Notes: generated by a model from the sequence alone, not told the origin. DNA of 64,000 nt from Prochlorococcus marinus str. MIT 0917 (GCF_027359575.1 NZ_CP114784.1:248001-312000); one strand, 5' to 3'; counted from the stretch's first letter, positions 44,471 to 54,578 are shown. Numbers and translations: made by a program.

Positions 44471-45928
44471 TTAAATAAATACAGATTCAGTATCATCACC
44501 TGAACTAACTATCCCAACCTTTACTAAGTCTGTTGAGCCACTTACTCCTGATAATGTTCCTGCTGTTTCAACTACAAGATCTCCGCGCTTAAGGATATTC
44601 ATTTTCTTTGCCATATTCATAGCATCATCAAATGTTTTTGACGTGGTTGTCTGATTTTCTATTAAAAGTGGGGTTACTCCCCAGACAAGTTGTAGTGTAC
44701 ATGCAACACTTTTTTCATTAGTGACTGCGAGCACTGGAGTAGCAGGTCTAAATTTACTTACGTTTTTTGCAGTAGCTCCACTTTTTGTTAAAGGTATTAT
44801 TGCTGCTGCGTTAATCTGTCTAGCAATACTGCTTACAGCTGCGCTTATTGCATTTGGGATTGTGCTTGGTAAATGACTTTCTAATGCTTTCTGTGGATAA
44901 TCTCTTTCGATTCTTTTCGCAATAGTAGCCATAGTTGCTACAGCTTCAATTGGATAATCTCCTACTGCAGTTTCATTTGAGAGCATTACAGCATCAGTTC
45001 CATCAAGAATCGCATTTGCCACATCGCTCACCTCTGCTCTTGTTGGCCTTGGGCTTGAGGCCATTGAATCGAGCATTTGCGTGGCAGTAATAATCGGTAT
45101 ACCAAGGCTGTTCGCTTTTTTGATGAGTTGTTTTTGTAATAATGGAACTTCTTCCGCTGGCATCTCTACACCGAGATCACCCCTAGCCACCATGACTCCA
45201 TCGCATAGTTGCAAAACAGCGTCTATTTGATCAATGGCTTCAAATTTTTCGATTTTTGCAACTACTGGAGTGTCATAACCTTGGTTTCTAATTAAATCTT
45301 TTATTTCTATTAAATCTGAAGGATTCCTTACAAAACTTAGAGCTACCCAATCAACACCTTGTGTTAAACCAAATGCTAAATCTTCTTTGTCTTTTTCTGT
45401 TAGTGCTCTAATTGATAGTTGAACATCAGGGAAATTTACACCTTTATTATTAGAAAGAACTCCACCAACAGTTATTGAACAAATCAATCTTTGTTCTTTT
45501 AAATCAACATCTTCAACTTTCATCTCTACCCTTCCATCGTCCAAAAGAATCCGATTCCCAACAGTTACTTCTTCAGCTAATTTGTCATAAGTAACATTTG
45601 CCTGATCCTGATTACATTCGATATTTTTTGAGGTAAGAATAAATCTATCACCATTTTTAACATTAACAGGACCTTGTTTAAATCTACCTAGTCTGATTTT
45701 TGGTCCCTGTAGATCTTGAAGGATTCCAATGTGAATACCTAGATCATCTGAAACTTGTCTAATTGTTTTTATTCTTTGAGCATGTTCATCATGGTCTCCG
45801 TGACTAAAATTTAGACGAAAGGTAGTTGCACCAGCTTCTACTAACTTAGTTATTTGACTCGCACTCTCAGTTGCGGGGCCTATTGTGGCTACGATTTTGG
45901 TCCTTCTAGCTAGGTCGAGTAATGTCAT
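44471..45928 (-). CDS. pyk: Pyruvate kinase
   Basis: A 485-residue glycolytic enzyme that converts phosphoenolpyruvate and ADP to pyruvate and ATP. The TLLDLARRTKIVATIGPATE start, the FRLNFSHGDHDEH loop and PVVAKIEKFEAIDQIDAVL (catalytic Lys region) with MVARGDLGVEMP are all present. The C-terminal regulatory domain is normal. The ATG at 45928 starts directly at the family N-terminus; an ATG 18 codons upstream adds a hydrophobic stretch not seen in the family. A MacB-like permease gene follows at 6 bases. Confidence 0.95.
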   Translation of the reverse strand: MTLLDLARRTKIVATIGPATESASQITKLVEAGATTFRLNFSHGDHDEHAQRIKTIRQVSDDLGIHIGILQDLQGPKIRLGRFKQGPVNVKNGDRFILTSKNIECNQDQANVTYDKLAEEVTVGNRILLDDGRVEMKVEDVDLKEQRLICSITVGGVLSNNKGVNFPDVQLSIRALTEKDKEDLAFGLTQGVDWVALSFVRNPSDLIEIKDLIRNQGYDTPVVAKIEKFEAIDQIDAVLQLCDGVMVARGDLGVEMPAEEVPLLQKQLIKKANSLGIPIITATQMLDSMASSPRPTRAEVSDVANAILDGTDAVMLSNETAVGDYPIEAVATMATIAKRIERDYPQKALESHLPSTIPNAISAAVSSIARQINAAAIIPLTKSGATAKNVSKFRPATPVLAVTNEKSVACTLQLVWGVTPLLIENQTTTSKTFDDAMNMAKKMNILKRGDLVVETAGTLSGVSGSTDLVKVGIVSSGDDTESVFI

Positions 45929-46006
45929 TAAAGTGACTTGTGATAACAAAAAACTAACACTTGGTTGTGTTTTATTTGTCAACTTTGCTTTTTCAAGTAA
46001 ATAAAC

Positions 46007-46336
46007 ATGGAATTAAATGATTATCAAAGAGAATCTCGTAAGACAGCTCTTTATCCTGAAGTTGGATGTAATGCTATTTATCCAACACTAGGTCTTGTTG
46101 GTGAAGCAGGGGAGGTCGCTGACAAAGTAAAGAAAATTCTAAGAGATAAAAAGGGTGTATTTGATAAAGATAGTAAGGATGCAATTAAATTTGAATTAGG
46201 TGATGTCCTTTGGTACATATCACAACTTTCTAGCGAACTTGGATATGATTTAGATGAGATTGCTAGTTCAAATTTGCAGAAACTAAGTGACCGAAAAGCT
46301 AGAGGGAAAATAAGTGGAAGTGGAGATAATCGGTAA
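46007..46336 (+). CDS. MazG-like nucleotide pyrophosphohydrolase
   Basis: A 109-residue all-alpha NTP pyrophosphohydrolase of the MazG fold. The acidic metal-binding pattern is present: GLVGEAGEVADKVKK (ExxE region) and FELGDVLWYISQLSSELG (ExxD region). Related proteins remove noncanonical nucleotides or lower (p)ppGpp; cyanophages carry a similar small MazG. The gene stands alone and is divergent from pyk. Host or phage origin cannot be told from sequence composition, which matches the neighbours. Confidence 0.85.
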   Translation: MELNDYQRESRKTALYPEVGCNAIYPTLGLVGEAGEVADKVKKILRDKKGVFDKDSKDAIKFELGDVLWYISQLSSELGYDLDEIASSNLQKLSDRKARGKISGSGDNR

Positions 46337-46351
46337 ATAGATTTTTTGTTA

Positions 46352-46642
46352 CTAAAAAGTACCAGAATATTGGAGGGCCAAAGATCCTAAGCCTACGACT
46401 AACTGCTTAATTAGACTAAGACTTATAAAAGCAAGAATTGGTGAAAGATCTAAACCACCAATAGGAGGTATTACACCTCTGAATACATTTAAGTATGGAT
46501 CTGTTATTGAAAATAAGCTTGTTAGAATTGGGTTGCTTGTATCCAGGTTGGGAAACCAAGTAAGCAATATTCTGATTATGAGTAAATAGTTATAAAGAGT
46601 AATTGTGGTAAAAAGAACTTGAGTGATTTGAGCGATAACCAT
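46352..46642 (-). CDS. YggT family membrane protein
   Basis: A 96-residue protein with the YggT pattern: a first helix VLFTTITLYNYLLIIRILLT, then WFPNLDTSNPILTSLFSITDPYLNVFR (split here by a turn) and a second helix PILAFISLSLIKQLVVGL. The family is widely conserved, and in cyanobacteria and plastids it helps position division or thylakoid structures (YLMG/CCB3-like). It follows scpB 26 bases downstream on the same strand, both being chromosome or division related. Confidence 0.85.
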   Translation of the reverse strand: MVIAQITQVLFTTITLYNYLLIIRILLTWFPNLDTSNPILTSLFSITDPYLNVFRGVIPPIGGLDLSPILAFISLSLIKQLVVGLGSLALQYSGTF

Positions 46643-46668
46643 TTTTGTTTTAATTTCTCTAACTTATT

Positions 46669-47175
46669 TTATGCTGCTTTATTGTCTTCTGCTTGATCAG
46701 GTTCAGGTAATACCGTAAAAGTTTGATGAAATTTTTCAGAAAGAGTTAACCAAAACGAACGTCCATCTTTTTGACGTCTTCTTTCAATAAAGTTTTTTTC
46801 TACAAGTTCCTTGATGTGATCGTAGGCCCCAGAACCTCTTAGATCGACCAATTCTGATTGAAGAATTTTCTTCTTTAGTGCTACCGTTGCAAGAGTTCTT
46901 AAGGTGGCAATCGATAAATCTGCTGGCAGTAGATCCTGAACTAATTCACCAAGTCCTTGCCTAAGTTCCAAGCTGTAAAAGTTTTTATTTTCAATGATTT
47001 CTAGAGCAGTGTCGCGTTGAGCATATCCAGCCTTAAGCTCCCATAGAGCCTTTTCTACTTCAGTAATATCTTTGTCCAGTAATTCAGCCATCTCTTTTGA
47101 TGATGTTGACCTTCCTTTGAGATAAAGGATTGCCTCAATCTTCGCTGGTAATGATATTTCTCTAATCTCATTCAT
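46669..47175 (-). CDS. scpB: Segregation and condensation protein B
   Basis: A 168-residue winged-helix protein that bridges the SMC complex and kleisin ScpA. The start NEIREISLPAKIEAILYLKG is the conserved opening; LATVALKKKILQSELVDLRG and VEKNFIERRRQKDGRSFWL are the second winged-helix motif. The ATG at 47175 is preferred to an upstream ATG at 47241, which would overlap ilvA and add basic residues unlike the family. It lies between ilvA and the YggT gene, all on the minus strand. Confidence 0.9.
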   Translation of the reverse strand: MNEIREISLPAKIEAILYLKGRSTSSKEMAELLDKDITEVEKALWELKAGYAQRDTALEIIENKNFYSLELRQGLGELVQDLLPADLSIATLRTLATVALKKKILQSELVDLRGSGAYDHIKELVEKNFIERRRQKDGRSFWLTLSEKFHQTFTVLPEPDQAEDNKAA

Positions 47176-47224
47176 TAGTTTGCTTCTCGAAACTGTTTTC
47201 TTTATATAGCCAAAATTAACGCGT

Positions 47225-48769
47225 CTAATTAAAGTGTGCACCTAAAAATAATTTATATGCTGGATTATCTGTCTCTTTCCAGTTTTTGTAACCTACTTTT
47301 TGAACAAATTCGTTCCAAGCAGGAATATCAGAATCATTAACCAGCACCCCTATTACTATTCTTCCTGTATCAGCGCCATGGTTTCGATAATGGAAAATGC
47401 TTATTGTCCACTCTGGTCTCATTGAGTTAACAAATCTCATTAAGGCTCCAGGCCTCTCAGGAAATTCAAATCTATATAATAATTCTCTGTATTCGCCTTT
47501 ATCTATTTGATTTATTGATCTTGGTAACCTGCCACCAACCATGTGCCTGAGATGAACTTTTGATAATTCATCGTTACTTAAATCATGACAATCAAAACCC
47601 TTCGTTTTGATCTCAGCTATTAATAATTCCCTATCATTAATATCAGAAACTTCTACACCCATAAAAATCTGAGCTGTTTTACCCTCTGACATTCTGTAAC
47701 TAAATTCAGTTAAGCTTCGTGATCCAAGAGTTTCACATAAAAGTTTTAAACTGCCTGCTTTCTCAGGAATTCCGACCGCAATCATAGCTTCTTTTTCTTC
47801 ACCTAATTCGGCCCTTTCTGCTACAAATCTAAGTCGTTCAAAATTCATATTGGCTCCACAAGCAATTGCAATGAGGATGTTGTTTCTTATCTGACTATTT
47901 GCAACATGCTTTTTTAAACCAGCAATAGATAGTGCACCTGCTGGTTCAAGAATTGACCGTGTGTCCTCGAAAACATCTTTTATAGCTGCACAAATTTCGT
48001 CAGTATTTACTGTGACCATTTCATCAACATATTTTTTGCATATAGAGAAAGTCTTTTCTCCCACCTTTCTTACCGCAACACCGTCTGCAAAAAGGCCAAC
48101 ATTTTCGAGCGAAACAGGTTTGTTGGCTTTAATAGAAAGTGTCATTGCGCAGGCATCTTCAGGTTCAACACCAATGATTTTTATATCTGGCCAAATTGCT
48201 TTTACGTATGCACTTACTCCAGCAATAAGTCCCCCTCCTCCCACAGCGATGTAAATCGCATCAGGTGGTTTATGACTCTGTCTAAGTATTTCTAGACCTA
48301 TTGTTCCTTGTCCCGCTATTACTTCAGGATCATCAAACGGATGTATGAAAGTTAGATTATCTTTTTTAGATATTTCTAGCGCTTTTTCGTAGCACTCGTC
48401 ATAAGTTTCACCGAAAAGAATAACTTCTGCCTTGTGTGATTCAACTGCTCTTACTTTCATTATGGGAGTTGTCAGTGGCATCACAATCACTGCCCTGCAT
48501 TTTAGAAATGATGCACTTAAAGCAACTCCTTGCGCATGGTTACCAGCGCTTGATGCAATTACTCCTTTATTAAGCTCTTCCTTACTTAGCTGAGACATGC
48601 GATTAAATGCACCTCTTAACTTGAATGAAAAGACAGGTTGAAGGTCTTCTCTCTTAAGCCAGATGTCATTTTTTAATTTTTTGCTTAAGTTTTTGGCCCT
48701 TTCTAGCGGGGTTTCTTTAGCAACGTCATAAACACGAGCTCTTAGTATTTTCTGTAAATAGTCCTCCAT
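47225..48769 (-). CDS. ilvA: Threonine dehydratase
   Basis: A 514-residue PLP enzyme that makes 2-oxobutanoate from threonine, the first step of isoleucine synthesis. The PLP lysine motif PVFSFKLRGAFNRM is present near residue 46, with the following SSAGNHAQGVA and the glycine loop AVGGGGLIAGV. The C-terminal about 180 residues hold two ACT-like regulatory domains (FPERPGALMRFVNSM in the second), which bind isoleucine and valine in biosynthetic enzymes. Divergent from dxs with a 119-base gap. Confidence 0.95.
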   Translation of the reverse strand: MEDYLQKILRARVYDVAKETPLERAKNLSKKLKNDIWLKREDLQPVFSFKLRGAFNRMSQLSKEELNKGVIASSAGNHAQGVALSASFLKCRAVIVMPLTTPIMKVRAVESHKAEVILFGETYDECYEKALEISKKDNLTFIHPFDDPEVIAGQGTIGLEILRQSHKPPDAIYIAVGGGGLIAGVSAYVKAIWPDIKIIGVEPEDACAMTLSIKANKPVSLENVGLFADGVAVRKVGEKTFSICKKYVDEMVTVNTDEICAAIKDVFEDTRSILEPAGALSIAGLKKHVANSQIRNNILIAIACGANMNFERLRFVAERAELGEEKEAMIAVGIPEKAGSLKLLCETLGSRSLTEFSYRMSEGKTAQIFMGVEVSDINDRELLIAEIKTKGFDCHDLSNDELSKVHLRHMVGGRLPRSINQIDKGEYRELLYRFEFPERPGALMRFVNSMRPEWTISIFHYRNHGADTGRIVIGVLVNDSDIPAWNEFVQKVGYKNWKETDNPAYKLFLGAHFN

Positions 48770-48888
48770 ATCTAGTTTTTCACCGATTTTGGGTTTATGT
48801 ATTTTCTACATTCCATTTGTTCTTGTGCAAGTTTTCTCAAAATGTACGGTAGACCTCGTAGATTGGAGAGATTCAATCTCAGAGTTAT

Positions 48889-50775
48889 ATGCGTCTGAGC
48901 CAGTTAAGTCATCCGAATGAGCTTCATGGCTTAGCCATTAGTGAATTGGAAGATGTCGCTTGCCAAATTAGAGAAAGGCATCTTCAAGTAGTTTCTACTA
49001 GTGGTGGGCACTTAGGGCCAGGTCTTGGTGTTGTTGAGTTAACAATTGCTCTCTATCAGACTTTAGATCTAGATGTCGACAAAGTTATATGGGATGTTGG
49101 ACATCAAGCATATCCGCACAAGTTGCTAACGGGAAGATATGACCGATTTGATTCACTTAGACAGCAAAAAGGCGTAGCTGGTTATCTAAAAAGATCAGAA
49201 AGTAAATTTGATCATTTTGGAGCTGGTCATGCCAGCACTTCAATCTCTGCTGCTCTTGGGATGGCGATTGCTAGAGACCGAAAAGGAGAAGACTATAAAT
49301 GTGTTGCAGTAATTGGAGATGGTGCTCTAACTGGTGGAATGGCTTTAGAGGCTATTAATCATGCCGGGCATCTTCCAAAAACCCCTCTTTTGGTCGTTTT
49401 AAATGATAATGATATGTCTATTTCTCCTCCTGTTGGAGCATTGTCGACGTATTTAAATCGAATGCGTCACAGCCCCCCTGTTCAATTTATATCAGATAGT
49501 GTTCAAGAAAGTGTTAAAAATCTTCCTTTCATGGGAGATGCTATCCAAGAGGAATTTAAATCTCTTACCGGCAGCGTTAGACGTTTAGCAGTTCCTAGTG
49601 TTGGTGCCGTTTTTGAGGAATTGGGTTTTACCTACATGGGGCCTGTTGATGGGCATGATATTTCTGAATTGATTAGGACTTTTAATGCTGCTCATAAAGT
49701 TGGTGGCCCAGTAATGGTCCATGTCGCTACTACAAAGGGAAAAGGTTATCCATATGCTGAGGCTGATCAGGTTGGTTACCATGCTCAGTCTTCTTTTGAT
49801 TTGACGACAGGAAAATCTATTCCTTCAAAAACTCCTAAACCTCCAAGTTTTAGTAAGGTTTTTGGTCAAACTTTAGTAAAGCTTTGCGAGCAAGACAATA
49901 AGATTGTTGGTATTACTGCTGCAATGGCTGAAGGTACAGCTTTAAATCTTTTACAGAAAGCTATTCCTGATCAATATGTAGATGTTGGAATAGCAGAACA
50001 ACATGCTGTAACACTTGCAGGAGGAATGGCTTGTGAAGGCATCAAACCAGTTGTAGCTATTTACAGTACTTTTTTACAACGAGCATATGATCAGTTAATT
50101 CATGACATTGGAATACAGAATTTACCTGTAACTTTCGTATTAGATAGAGCTGGAATTGTTGGTGCTGATGGTCCAACTCATCAAGGGCAATATGACATCA
50201 GTTATTTAAGATGCGTTCCTAATTTTACTGTTATGGCTCCTAAAGATGAGTCTGAACTGCAGCAAATGTTAGTTACATGTATTAATCACAATGGTCCTTC
50301 AGCTCTAAGAATACCTAGAGGCTCTGGAGAAGGAACAGCATTGATGGAAGAAGGCTGGGAGTCTTTAGAAATTGGTAAGGCTGAGATAATAGAAGAGGGC
50401 GATAATTTATTAATCATTGGCTATGGTTCTATGGTTTGCCCAGCTGTTAAAACTGCTGCAATACTAAAAGAGTCTGGAGTAAATTGCACCGTTATTAATG
50501 CTCGCTTTGTCAGACCCTTGGATGAGGAGACTATTCATAACGCTGCAAAAAGAATTGGTAAAGTCGTAACAATGGAAGAAGGAACATTATTGGGCGGTTT
50601 TGGATCAGCAGTCGTTGAATCATTTAATGACAATGATATTTTTGTGCCTACATTAAGAATTGGAATACCAGATAAACTAGTAGATCATGCAACCCCTCAG
50701 CAAAGTAAAGAATCACTTGGCTTGACTCCGGAAATGATGGCTGATCAAATTATAAATAAATTTAATTTTAAATAA
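48889..50775 (+). CDS. dxs: 1-deoxy-D-xylulose-5-phosphate synthase
   Basis: A 628-residue TPP enzyme that condenses pyruvate and glyceraldehyde-3-phosphate, entering the MEP isoprenoid pathway for carotenoids and the chlorophyll phytyl tail. The TPP motif [18 protein letters not shown] and the [12 protein letters not shown] region are complete. The transketolase parts [16 protein letters not shown] and [15 protein letters not shown] follow. ATG start at 48889. A strong bidirectional terminator lies after its stop, facing psaK. Confidence 0.96.
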   Translation: MRLSQLSHPNELHGLAISELEDVACQIRERHLQVVSTSGGHLGPGLGVVELTIALYQTLDLDVDKVIWDVGHQAYPHKLLTGRYDRFDSLRQQKGVAGYLKRSESKFDHFGAGHASTSISAALGMAIARDRKGEDYKCVAVIGDGALTGGMALEAINHAGHLPKTPLLVVLNDNDMSISPPVGALSTYLNRMRHSPPVQFISDSVQESVKNLPFMGDAIQEEFKSLTGSVRRLAVPSVGAVFEELGFTYMGPVDGHDISELIRTFNAAHKVGGPVMVHVATTKGKGYPYAEADQVGYHAQSSFDLTTGKSIPSKTPKPPSFSKVFGQTLVKLCEQDNKIVGITAAMAEGTALNLLQKAIPDQYVDVGIAEQHAVTLAGGMACEGIKPVVAIYSTFLQRAYDQLIHDIGIQNLPVTFVLDRAGIVGADGPTHQGQYDISYLRCVPNFTVMAPKDESELQQMLVTCINHNGPSALRIPRGSGEGTALMEEGWESLEIGKAEIIEEGDNLLIIGYGSMVCPAVKTAAILKESGVNCTVINARFVRPLDEETIHNAAKRIGKVVTMEEGTLLGGFGSAVVESFNDNDIFVPTLRIGIPDKLVDHATPQQSKESLGLTPEMMADQIINKFNFK

Positions 50776-50784
50776 TTTTCGATA

Positions 50785-50826
50785 AGCAAAAAAAAAGGAT
50801 TATTAAAAAAATAATCCTTTTTTTAA
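50785..50826. terminator. Bidirectional Rho-independent terminator
   Basis: A near-symmetric hairpin between two convergent genes. GGATTATT (50797-50804) pairs with AATAATCC (50810-50817) around an A5 loop, and A-rich and T-rich flanks extend the pairing. A run of T follows on the plus strand and the mirror run of A gives T on the minus strand, so it can end both dxs and psaK transcripts. Confidence 0.9.
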
Positions 50827-50846
50827 TTTTAATTTAGTAGATTAAT

Positions 50847-51107
50847 TTATAAAACGCCTCTCGCTGCAAGACCCAAAATCGAACCTATTCCCAATACATG
50901 ACCCAAGCAGTTTGCAGCTACAAAAGAGCCATGGCTTAGTCCGCCATAAAACTGTGCATTAGGCATAGGGAAACCTTCGTTTGGCTTTTCAATATTTGAC
51001 CTTGCTATGGCATAAGCAAGCAAATTGCAAATGATCATCACAACGGCACATTTTGGGGACCACTGAAATGTGACAGGATCAGCAGCAGCTAGTAATGTTG
51101 TGAACAT
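50847..51107 (-). CDS. psaK: Photosystem I reaction center subunit PsaK
   Basis: An 86-residue thylakoid protein at the edge of photosystem I. Two membrane helices are separated by a polar loop; the conserved AAADPVTFQWSPKCAVVMIIC and GGLSHGSFVAANCLGHVLGI are both present, as is the conserved loop RSNIEKPNEG. Length is normal. A good -35-like TTGACG lies at 51158-51163 on the minus strand, but the -10 is not clear. It is separated from the DUF3593 gene upstream by 70 bases and ends at a terminator. Confidence 0.95.
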   Translation of the reverse strand: MFTTLLAAADPVTFQWSPKCAVVMIICNLLAYAIARSNIEKPNEGFPMPNAQFYGGLSHGSFVAANCLGHVLGIGSILGLAARGVL

Positions 51108-51177
51108 CTTTTATCTCTATTGAATATTTATATTATCGACCATAAAGAATGCTTTTGCGTCAAATGTTACTCACCTC

Positions 51178-51522
51178 TTAAGAGTTTTTTACTTCCATTT
51201 TACTTTTGATTGACTGAAGCATCAAAACAAAACCGTAAACAACAAATGCATCGCTAATCGTTAAAAACGATTCTGCTAGTCCGTGCAGTACATCTACATT
51301 TGTTAATTCATCCTCAAAATAAATTTGTGCGATTATTGCAAAAACTATTGTCATGAATACAAATAAGAGAGTCAACTTAAAACCTATAAATGATATTTTC
51401 GGTATAGCTTTTGTTTTGCCAGCGTAACGTAGGAATACTAGATAAGGCATTAGAGAAAGGATAAAGAATGGACTAGGATCAATTCGTGCGATTGAATCAA
51501 GACTAAGAATTGAAATATTCAT
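51178..51522 (-). CDS. DUF3593 family membrane protein
   Basis: A 114-residue protein with three hydrophobic segments (PFFILSLMPYLVFLRY, LTLLFVFMTIVFAIIAQIYF, and a last helix near ISDAFVVYGFVLML). It matches the pattern of the cyanobacterial and plastid DUF3593 family, of unknown function. It overlaps the preceding DUF2499 gene by four bases, so the two are translationally linked. Their joint presence is conserved in cyanobacteria and plants, which hints at a shared photosynthetic role. Confidence 0.82.
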   Translation of the reverse strand: MNISILSLDSIARIDPSPFFILSLMPYLVFLRYAGKTKAIPKISFIGFKLTLLFVFMTIVFAIIAQIYFEDELTNVDVLHGLAESFLTISDAFVVYGFVLMLQSIKSKMEVKNS

Positions 51523-51827
51523 TGGTTTGGTTGTGATGACTCAGATCTAAACAAGTTCCAAGCAGCTAATGCAAGACATATATTTCCTACAGTTGTAAGA
51601 GCTGCCTGTAGTACAACTAATCCTTTTAATTCAATACTATTATCAAATACATGCCATGTAATTGCTGCCATAGCACTAGCTAGATTTGGCAACATTGCCA
51701 ATGCAAAATAACCCAGAGCCTTGTTATTGGATATTGATGAAATATAGTCAATTATTATTATTGCTATCCCCCACTCAAATAGAGTTGCAATGTGGATAAA
51801 CCATGTTCCTAAGGAGAGTTCATGCAT
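51519..51827 (-). CDS. DUF2499 family membrane protein
   Basis: A 102-residue protein of the DUF2499 family with three membrane segments. MHELSLGTWFIHIATLFEWG and then LGYFALAMLPNLASAMAAI with HVFDN are conserved in the family. Function unknown. Its ends overlap both neighbours: 8 bases with the peroxiredoxin gene before it and 4 with DUF3593 after it, a tight operon. Confidence 0.84.
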   Translation of the reverse strand: MHELSLGTWFIHIATLFEWGIAIIIIDYISSISNNKALGYFALAMLPNLASAMAAITWHVFDNSIELKGLVVLQAALTTVGNICLALAAWNLFRSESSQPNQ

Positions 51828-52374
51828 ATATTTTCTTTTGTTTAATAAGCTGTTCTAAAATTTCTTGAGCATGTCCTATTGGTCTTACTCCTATCCATTT
51901 ATATACAACTATACCCTTTGGATTGATCAAGAATGTATTTCTTTTTGAATAGGGATCCAACCAAGAATCATATTTTTTACTTATTTCTCCTGTCGTATCT
52001 GAAAGTAGGGTGTATCCAAGCTTCGCCGATGTACAAAATGATTCATGTTCTTCTTCATTGTCCGCAGAGATTCCAACTACGGAGGAATTTAGTTTTTTAA
52101 ACTTAGACAGATTTTCTTGAAATGCTTTGGCTTGTAATGTACATCCACTTGAGAAATCTTTAGGATAAAAATATAAAATTAACCATTGACCTGAAAAATC
52201 ATCTAGTGACCATTCTTTTTTATTCGGATGGTTTTTGTTGAAACCATTTATTAAAAAATCAGGTGCTTTTTGACCAAGCCTAACAGAATTTATACTTGCA
52301 AATAATCTTGAAGGTTTAAAAAATAAAATACTAGAAATTAAAAAAAAAGAATTTATAAATTGTCTTCTTTTCAT
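51820..52374 (-). CDS. Peroxiredoxin (Bcp/PrxQ type), exported
   Basis: A 184-residue thiol peroxidase. The N-terminus MKRRQFINSFFLISSILFFK looks like a signal peptide with an Arg-Arg start, so the enzyme may work in the periplasm or thylakoid lumen. The catalytic site is FSSGCTLQAKAFQENL with the peroxidatic cysteine. The PrxQ resolving cysteine five residues later is missing; another cysteine (ESFCTSAKLGYTLLSD) could take its place. Next in order are rpmB upstream and DUF2499 downstream, both close, so it is part of one transcript. Confidence 0.86.
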   Translation of the reverse strand: MKRRQFINSFFLISSILFFKPSRLFASINSVRLGQKAPDFLINGFNKNHPNKKEWSLDDFSGQWLILYFYPKDFSSGCTLQAKAFQENLSKFKKLNSSVVGISADNEEEHESFCTSAKLGYTLLSDTTGEISKKYDSWLDPYSKRNTFLINPKGIVVYKWIGVRPIGHAQEILEQLIKQKKIYA

Positions 52375-52392
52375 TTGATTAATAAATCAAAT

Positions 52393-52629
52393 TTAAAGTT
52401 TGTTTAAATCTAGCCCTAATGATTTGGCATATTTTCCTAATCCCTTCTTCTGAATAGATTTTAGTGCTCTTGTCGTTACTCTTATATTGATCCATTTGTT
52501 TTCTTCTTCCCACCATAATCTTCGTTGCTGCAAATTTGCTTGCTGCAATTTTTTGGTTCTAATATGGGAATGGCTTACTGACATTCCATTGTTTGCTCTT
52601 GTGCCTGTAAGTTGGCATACTCTAGACAT
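52393..52629 (-). CDS. rpmB: Ribosomal protein L28
   Basis: A 78-residue large-subunit protein. It begins [20 protein letters not shown], the conserved zinc-less L28 opening, and includes [20 protein letters not shown] near the end. The internal ATG at 52629 is preferred to one two codons upstream. It is 18 bases before the peroxiredoxin gene and 44 bases after htpG, all on the same strand. Confidence 0.95.
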   Translation of the reverse strand: MSRVCQLTGTRANNGMSVSHSHIRTKKLQQANLQQRRLWWEEENKWINIRVTTRALKSIQKKGLGKYAKSLGLDLNKL

Positions 52630-52673
52630 TTTCAAACTTAATCTTTATTTTATTCTATCAAATGGGGTTGAGA

Positions 52674-54578
52674 TTAAACGAATTTTTGCATTAATTTCCC
52701 TAACACCTCAGCATTCCTAGCTTGAAAAGCCGCGATATCTTTATTCTCGAGACCACCAATTGAAAGTTTTGCCATCTCATAAAGATGGATAGCGATGTCA
52801 CTGGCTAACTGGCCTTCGTCTGATTTGCTAGATCCTTCAATAACTATTGCGTTGGAATTTAACTTTAGTAATCCTTTAATAAGTGGATGGTTTGAATTGA
52901 CGATTAAATTATGATATTCAGGGAGACCAGGAAGTTTCTGTTCCATTAAAGCTGTTATATCATTAATTCTTCTCATTTGTTCTGGTAATAATATTAATGA
53001 AGGTGGAGAATTTTCACCTTTAAGACTTTGCACTTGTACGGTCACTTTTTCATTGTTTAGAGCTGAACTAATGATCTTTTTAAGTGTTTCTGACTTTGTG
53101 TTTCCATCTTTATCTGCGATTTCAGGAGAATCATCTTTAATACTTTCATCAAGTTCGGAGTCAACTCTGACAAAATTTATTTCTTTATTTTTTTCCTCTA
53201 ACCAAGGAATAAATTGGGTATCAATAACAGTATCAAGTTTTAAAACTTCTTTGCCATACGAAGTCCACATATTGAGAGCTGTTGATTGAGAGACTTCATC
53301 AGTTGAATATAAGACCTTTTTGTTACCATCAGTTAGCCTATTTTTATACCCATCAAGGGTGGTAAAGGTCTTTGAGCCAGATTTTATTAGTTCACTTGTT
53401 TCTTCATTATCTTCTGAAGTATTTTTTGTTGTTGAATATAAAATTATCTCTTTTACTTGTTCAGCAAATTTTTCATCTTCCATAGCTCCTATTTTTATAA
53501 AGGGTGATATGGAGTCCCAAATTTCAGCATAAAATTGGGTTTCATCTTCCTTTAATGTTTTAAGCTTATCGGCTAATTTCTTTGCAATAAATTTACCGAT
53601 AGATTTAACTCTTCTATCTGATTGTAATGCGCTTCTACTTACATTTAAGGGAATATCTGGTGAATCTATTACTCCTCTCAAGGGTAATAAGTATCTAGGA
53701 ACAATTTCTTTAATTGAGTCACTAACAAATACCTGATTGCAGAATAGTTTGATTTCGCCACTTTCCCAATCGGCTCTTCCACTTAATTTTGGAAAATATA
53801 ATATACCTTGCAAGTTATATGGATAGTCAGTATTTAGGTGAACCCATAAAAGAGGTTCGCCCTGAAATGGATAGAGATATTTATAGAGTTCAATATAATC
53901 TTCGTCTTTTAGATTTTGTTTGCTTTCTCTCCATGGTGGATTCATTTTGTTGATAACTTCATCTTCAAGCGAGATTTCAATAGGCATGAAATCGCAATAT
54001 TTTTTTATTAACGTTTTAATCCTGCTTGGTTCAATGTATTCAATTTCTTCTTCCATTAAATGTAAAATTATATCTGTTCCTATATCTTCTTTATCTGACT
54101 CATCAAGTGAATATTGAGGAGAACCATTACATTTCCATTTAATAGCTTGTGTATCATTCTTTGCTGATTTTGTTATTATTTCAACTTCATCTGCAACCAT
54201 AAAACTTGAATAAAAACCGAGTCCAAAATGACCTATAAATCCATCATCAGGTTGTTTGTATTTTTCAAGAAATTCTTCTGCACTTGAGAAAGCTACTTGA
54301 TTAATATATTTCTTAATTTCATCACTAGTCATTCCTATTCCATTGTCACTAATTGTCAATTTCTTATGTTCTCTGTCAATTGAGATTTTTATTTTTTCAT
54401 CTTCAGCCGAGACACAATCTCCTGCAAAGGAGGCCATTTTCCTTTTCTTGATTGCATCTACGGAGTTACTTATAAGCTCTCTAATGAATATTTCATGATC
54501 TGAGTAGACGGCTTTTTTTATTATTGGAAATATATTTTCTGTGTGAATAAGAATAGTTCCTTCTTCTTTAACAGGCAT
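52674..54578 (-). CDS. htpG: Hsp90 chaperone HtpG
   Basis: A 634-residue ATP-dependent chaperone. The N-terminal nucleotide-binding domain has HEIFIRELISNSVDAI, the ATP-lid segments SDNGIGMTSDEI and HFGLGFYSSFMVAD, followed by the middle domain (PLLWVHLNTDYPYNLQGILY) and a C-terminal dimerisation part. Length is normal for HtpG. The gene starts its transcription group; hisZ is next upstream, 130 bases away, with no recognised gene between. Confidence 0.96.
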   Translation of the reverse strand: MPVKEEGTILIHTENIFPIIKKAVYSDHEIFIRELISNSVDAIKKRKMASFAGDCVSAEDEKIKISIDREHKKLTISDNGIGMTSDEIKKYINQVAFSSAEEFLEKYKQPDDGFIGHFGLGFYSSFMVADEVEIITKSAKNDTQAIKWKCNGSPQYSLDESDKEDIGTDIILHLMEEEIEYIEPSRIKTLIKKYCDFMPIEISLEDEVINKMNPPWRESKQNLKDEDYIELYKYLYPFQGEPLLWVHLNTDYPYNLQGILYFPKLSGRADWESGEIKLFCNQVFVSDSIKEIVPRYLLPLRGVIDSPDIPLNVSRSALQSDRRVKSIGKFIAKKLADKLKTLKEDETQFYAEIWDSISPFIKIGAMEDEKFAEQVKEIILYSTTKNTSEDNEETSELIKSGSKTFTTLDGYKNRLTDGNKKVLYSTDEVSQSTALNMWTSYGKEVLKLDTVIDTQFIPWLEEKNKEINFVRVDSELDESIKDDSPEIADKDGNTKSETLKKIISSALNNEKVTVQVQSLKGENSPPSLILLPEQMRRINDITALMEQKLPGLPEYHNLIVNSNHPLIKGLLKLNSNAIVIEGSSKSDEGQLASDIAIHLYEMAKLSIGGLENKDIAAFQARNAEVLGKLMQKFV

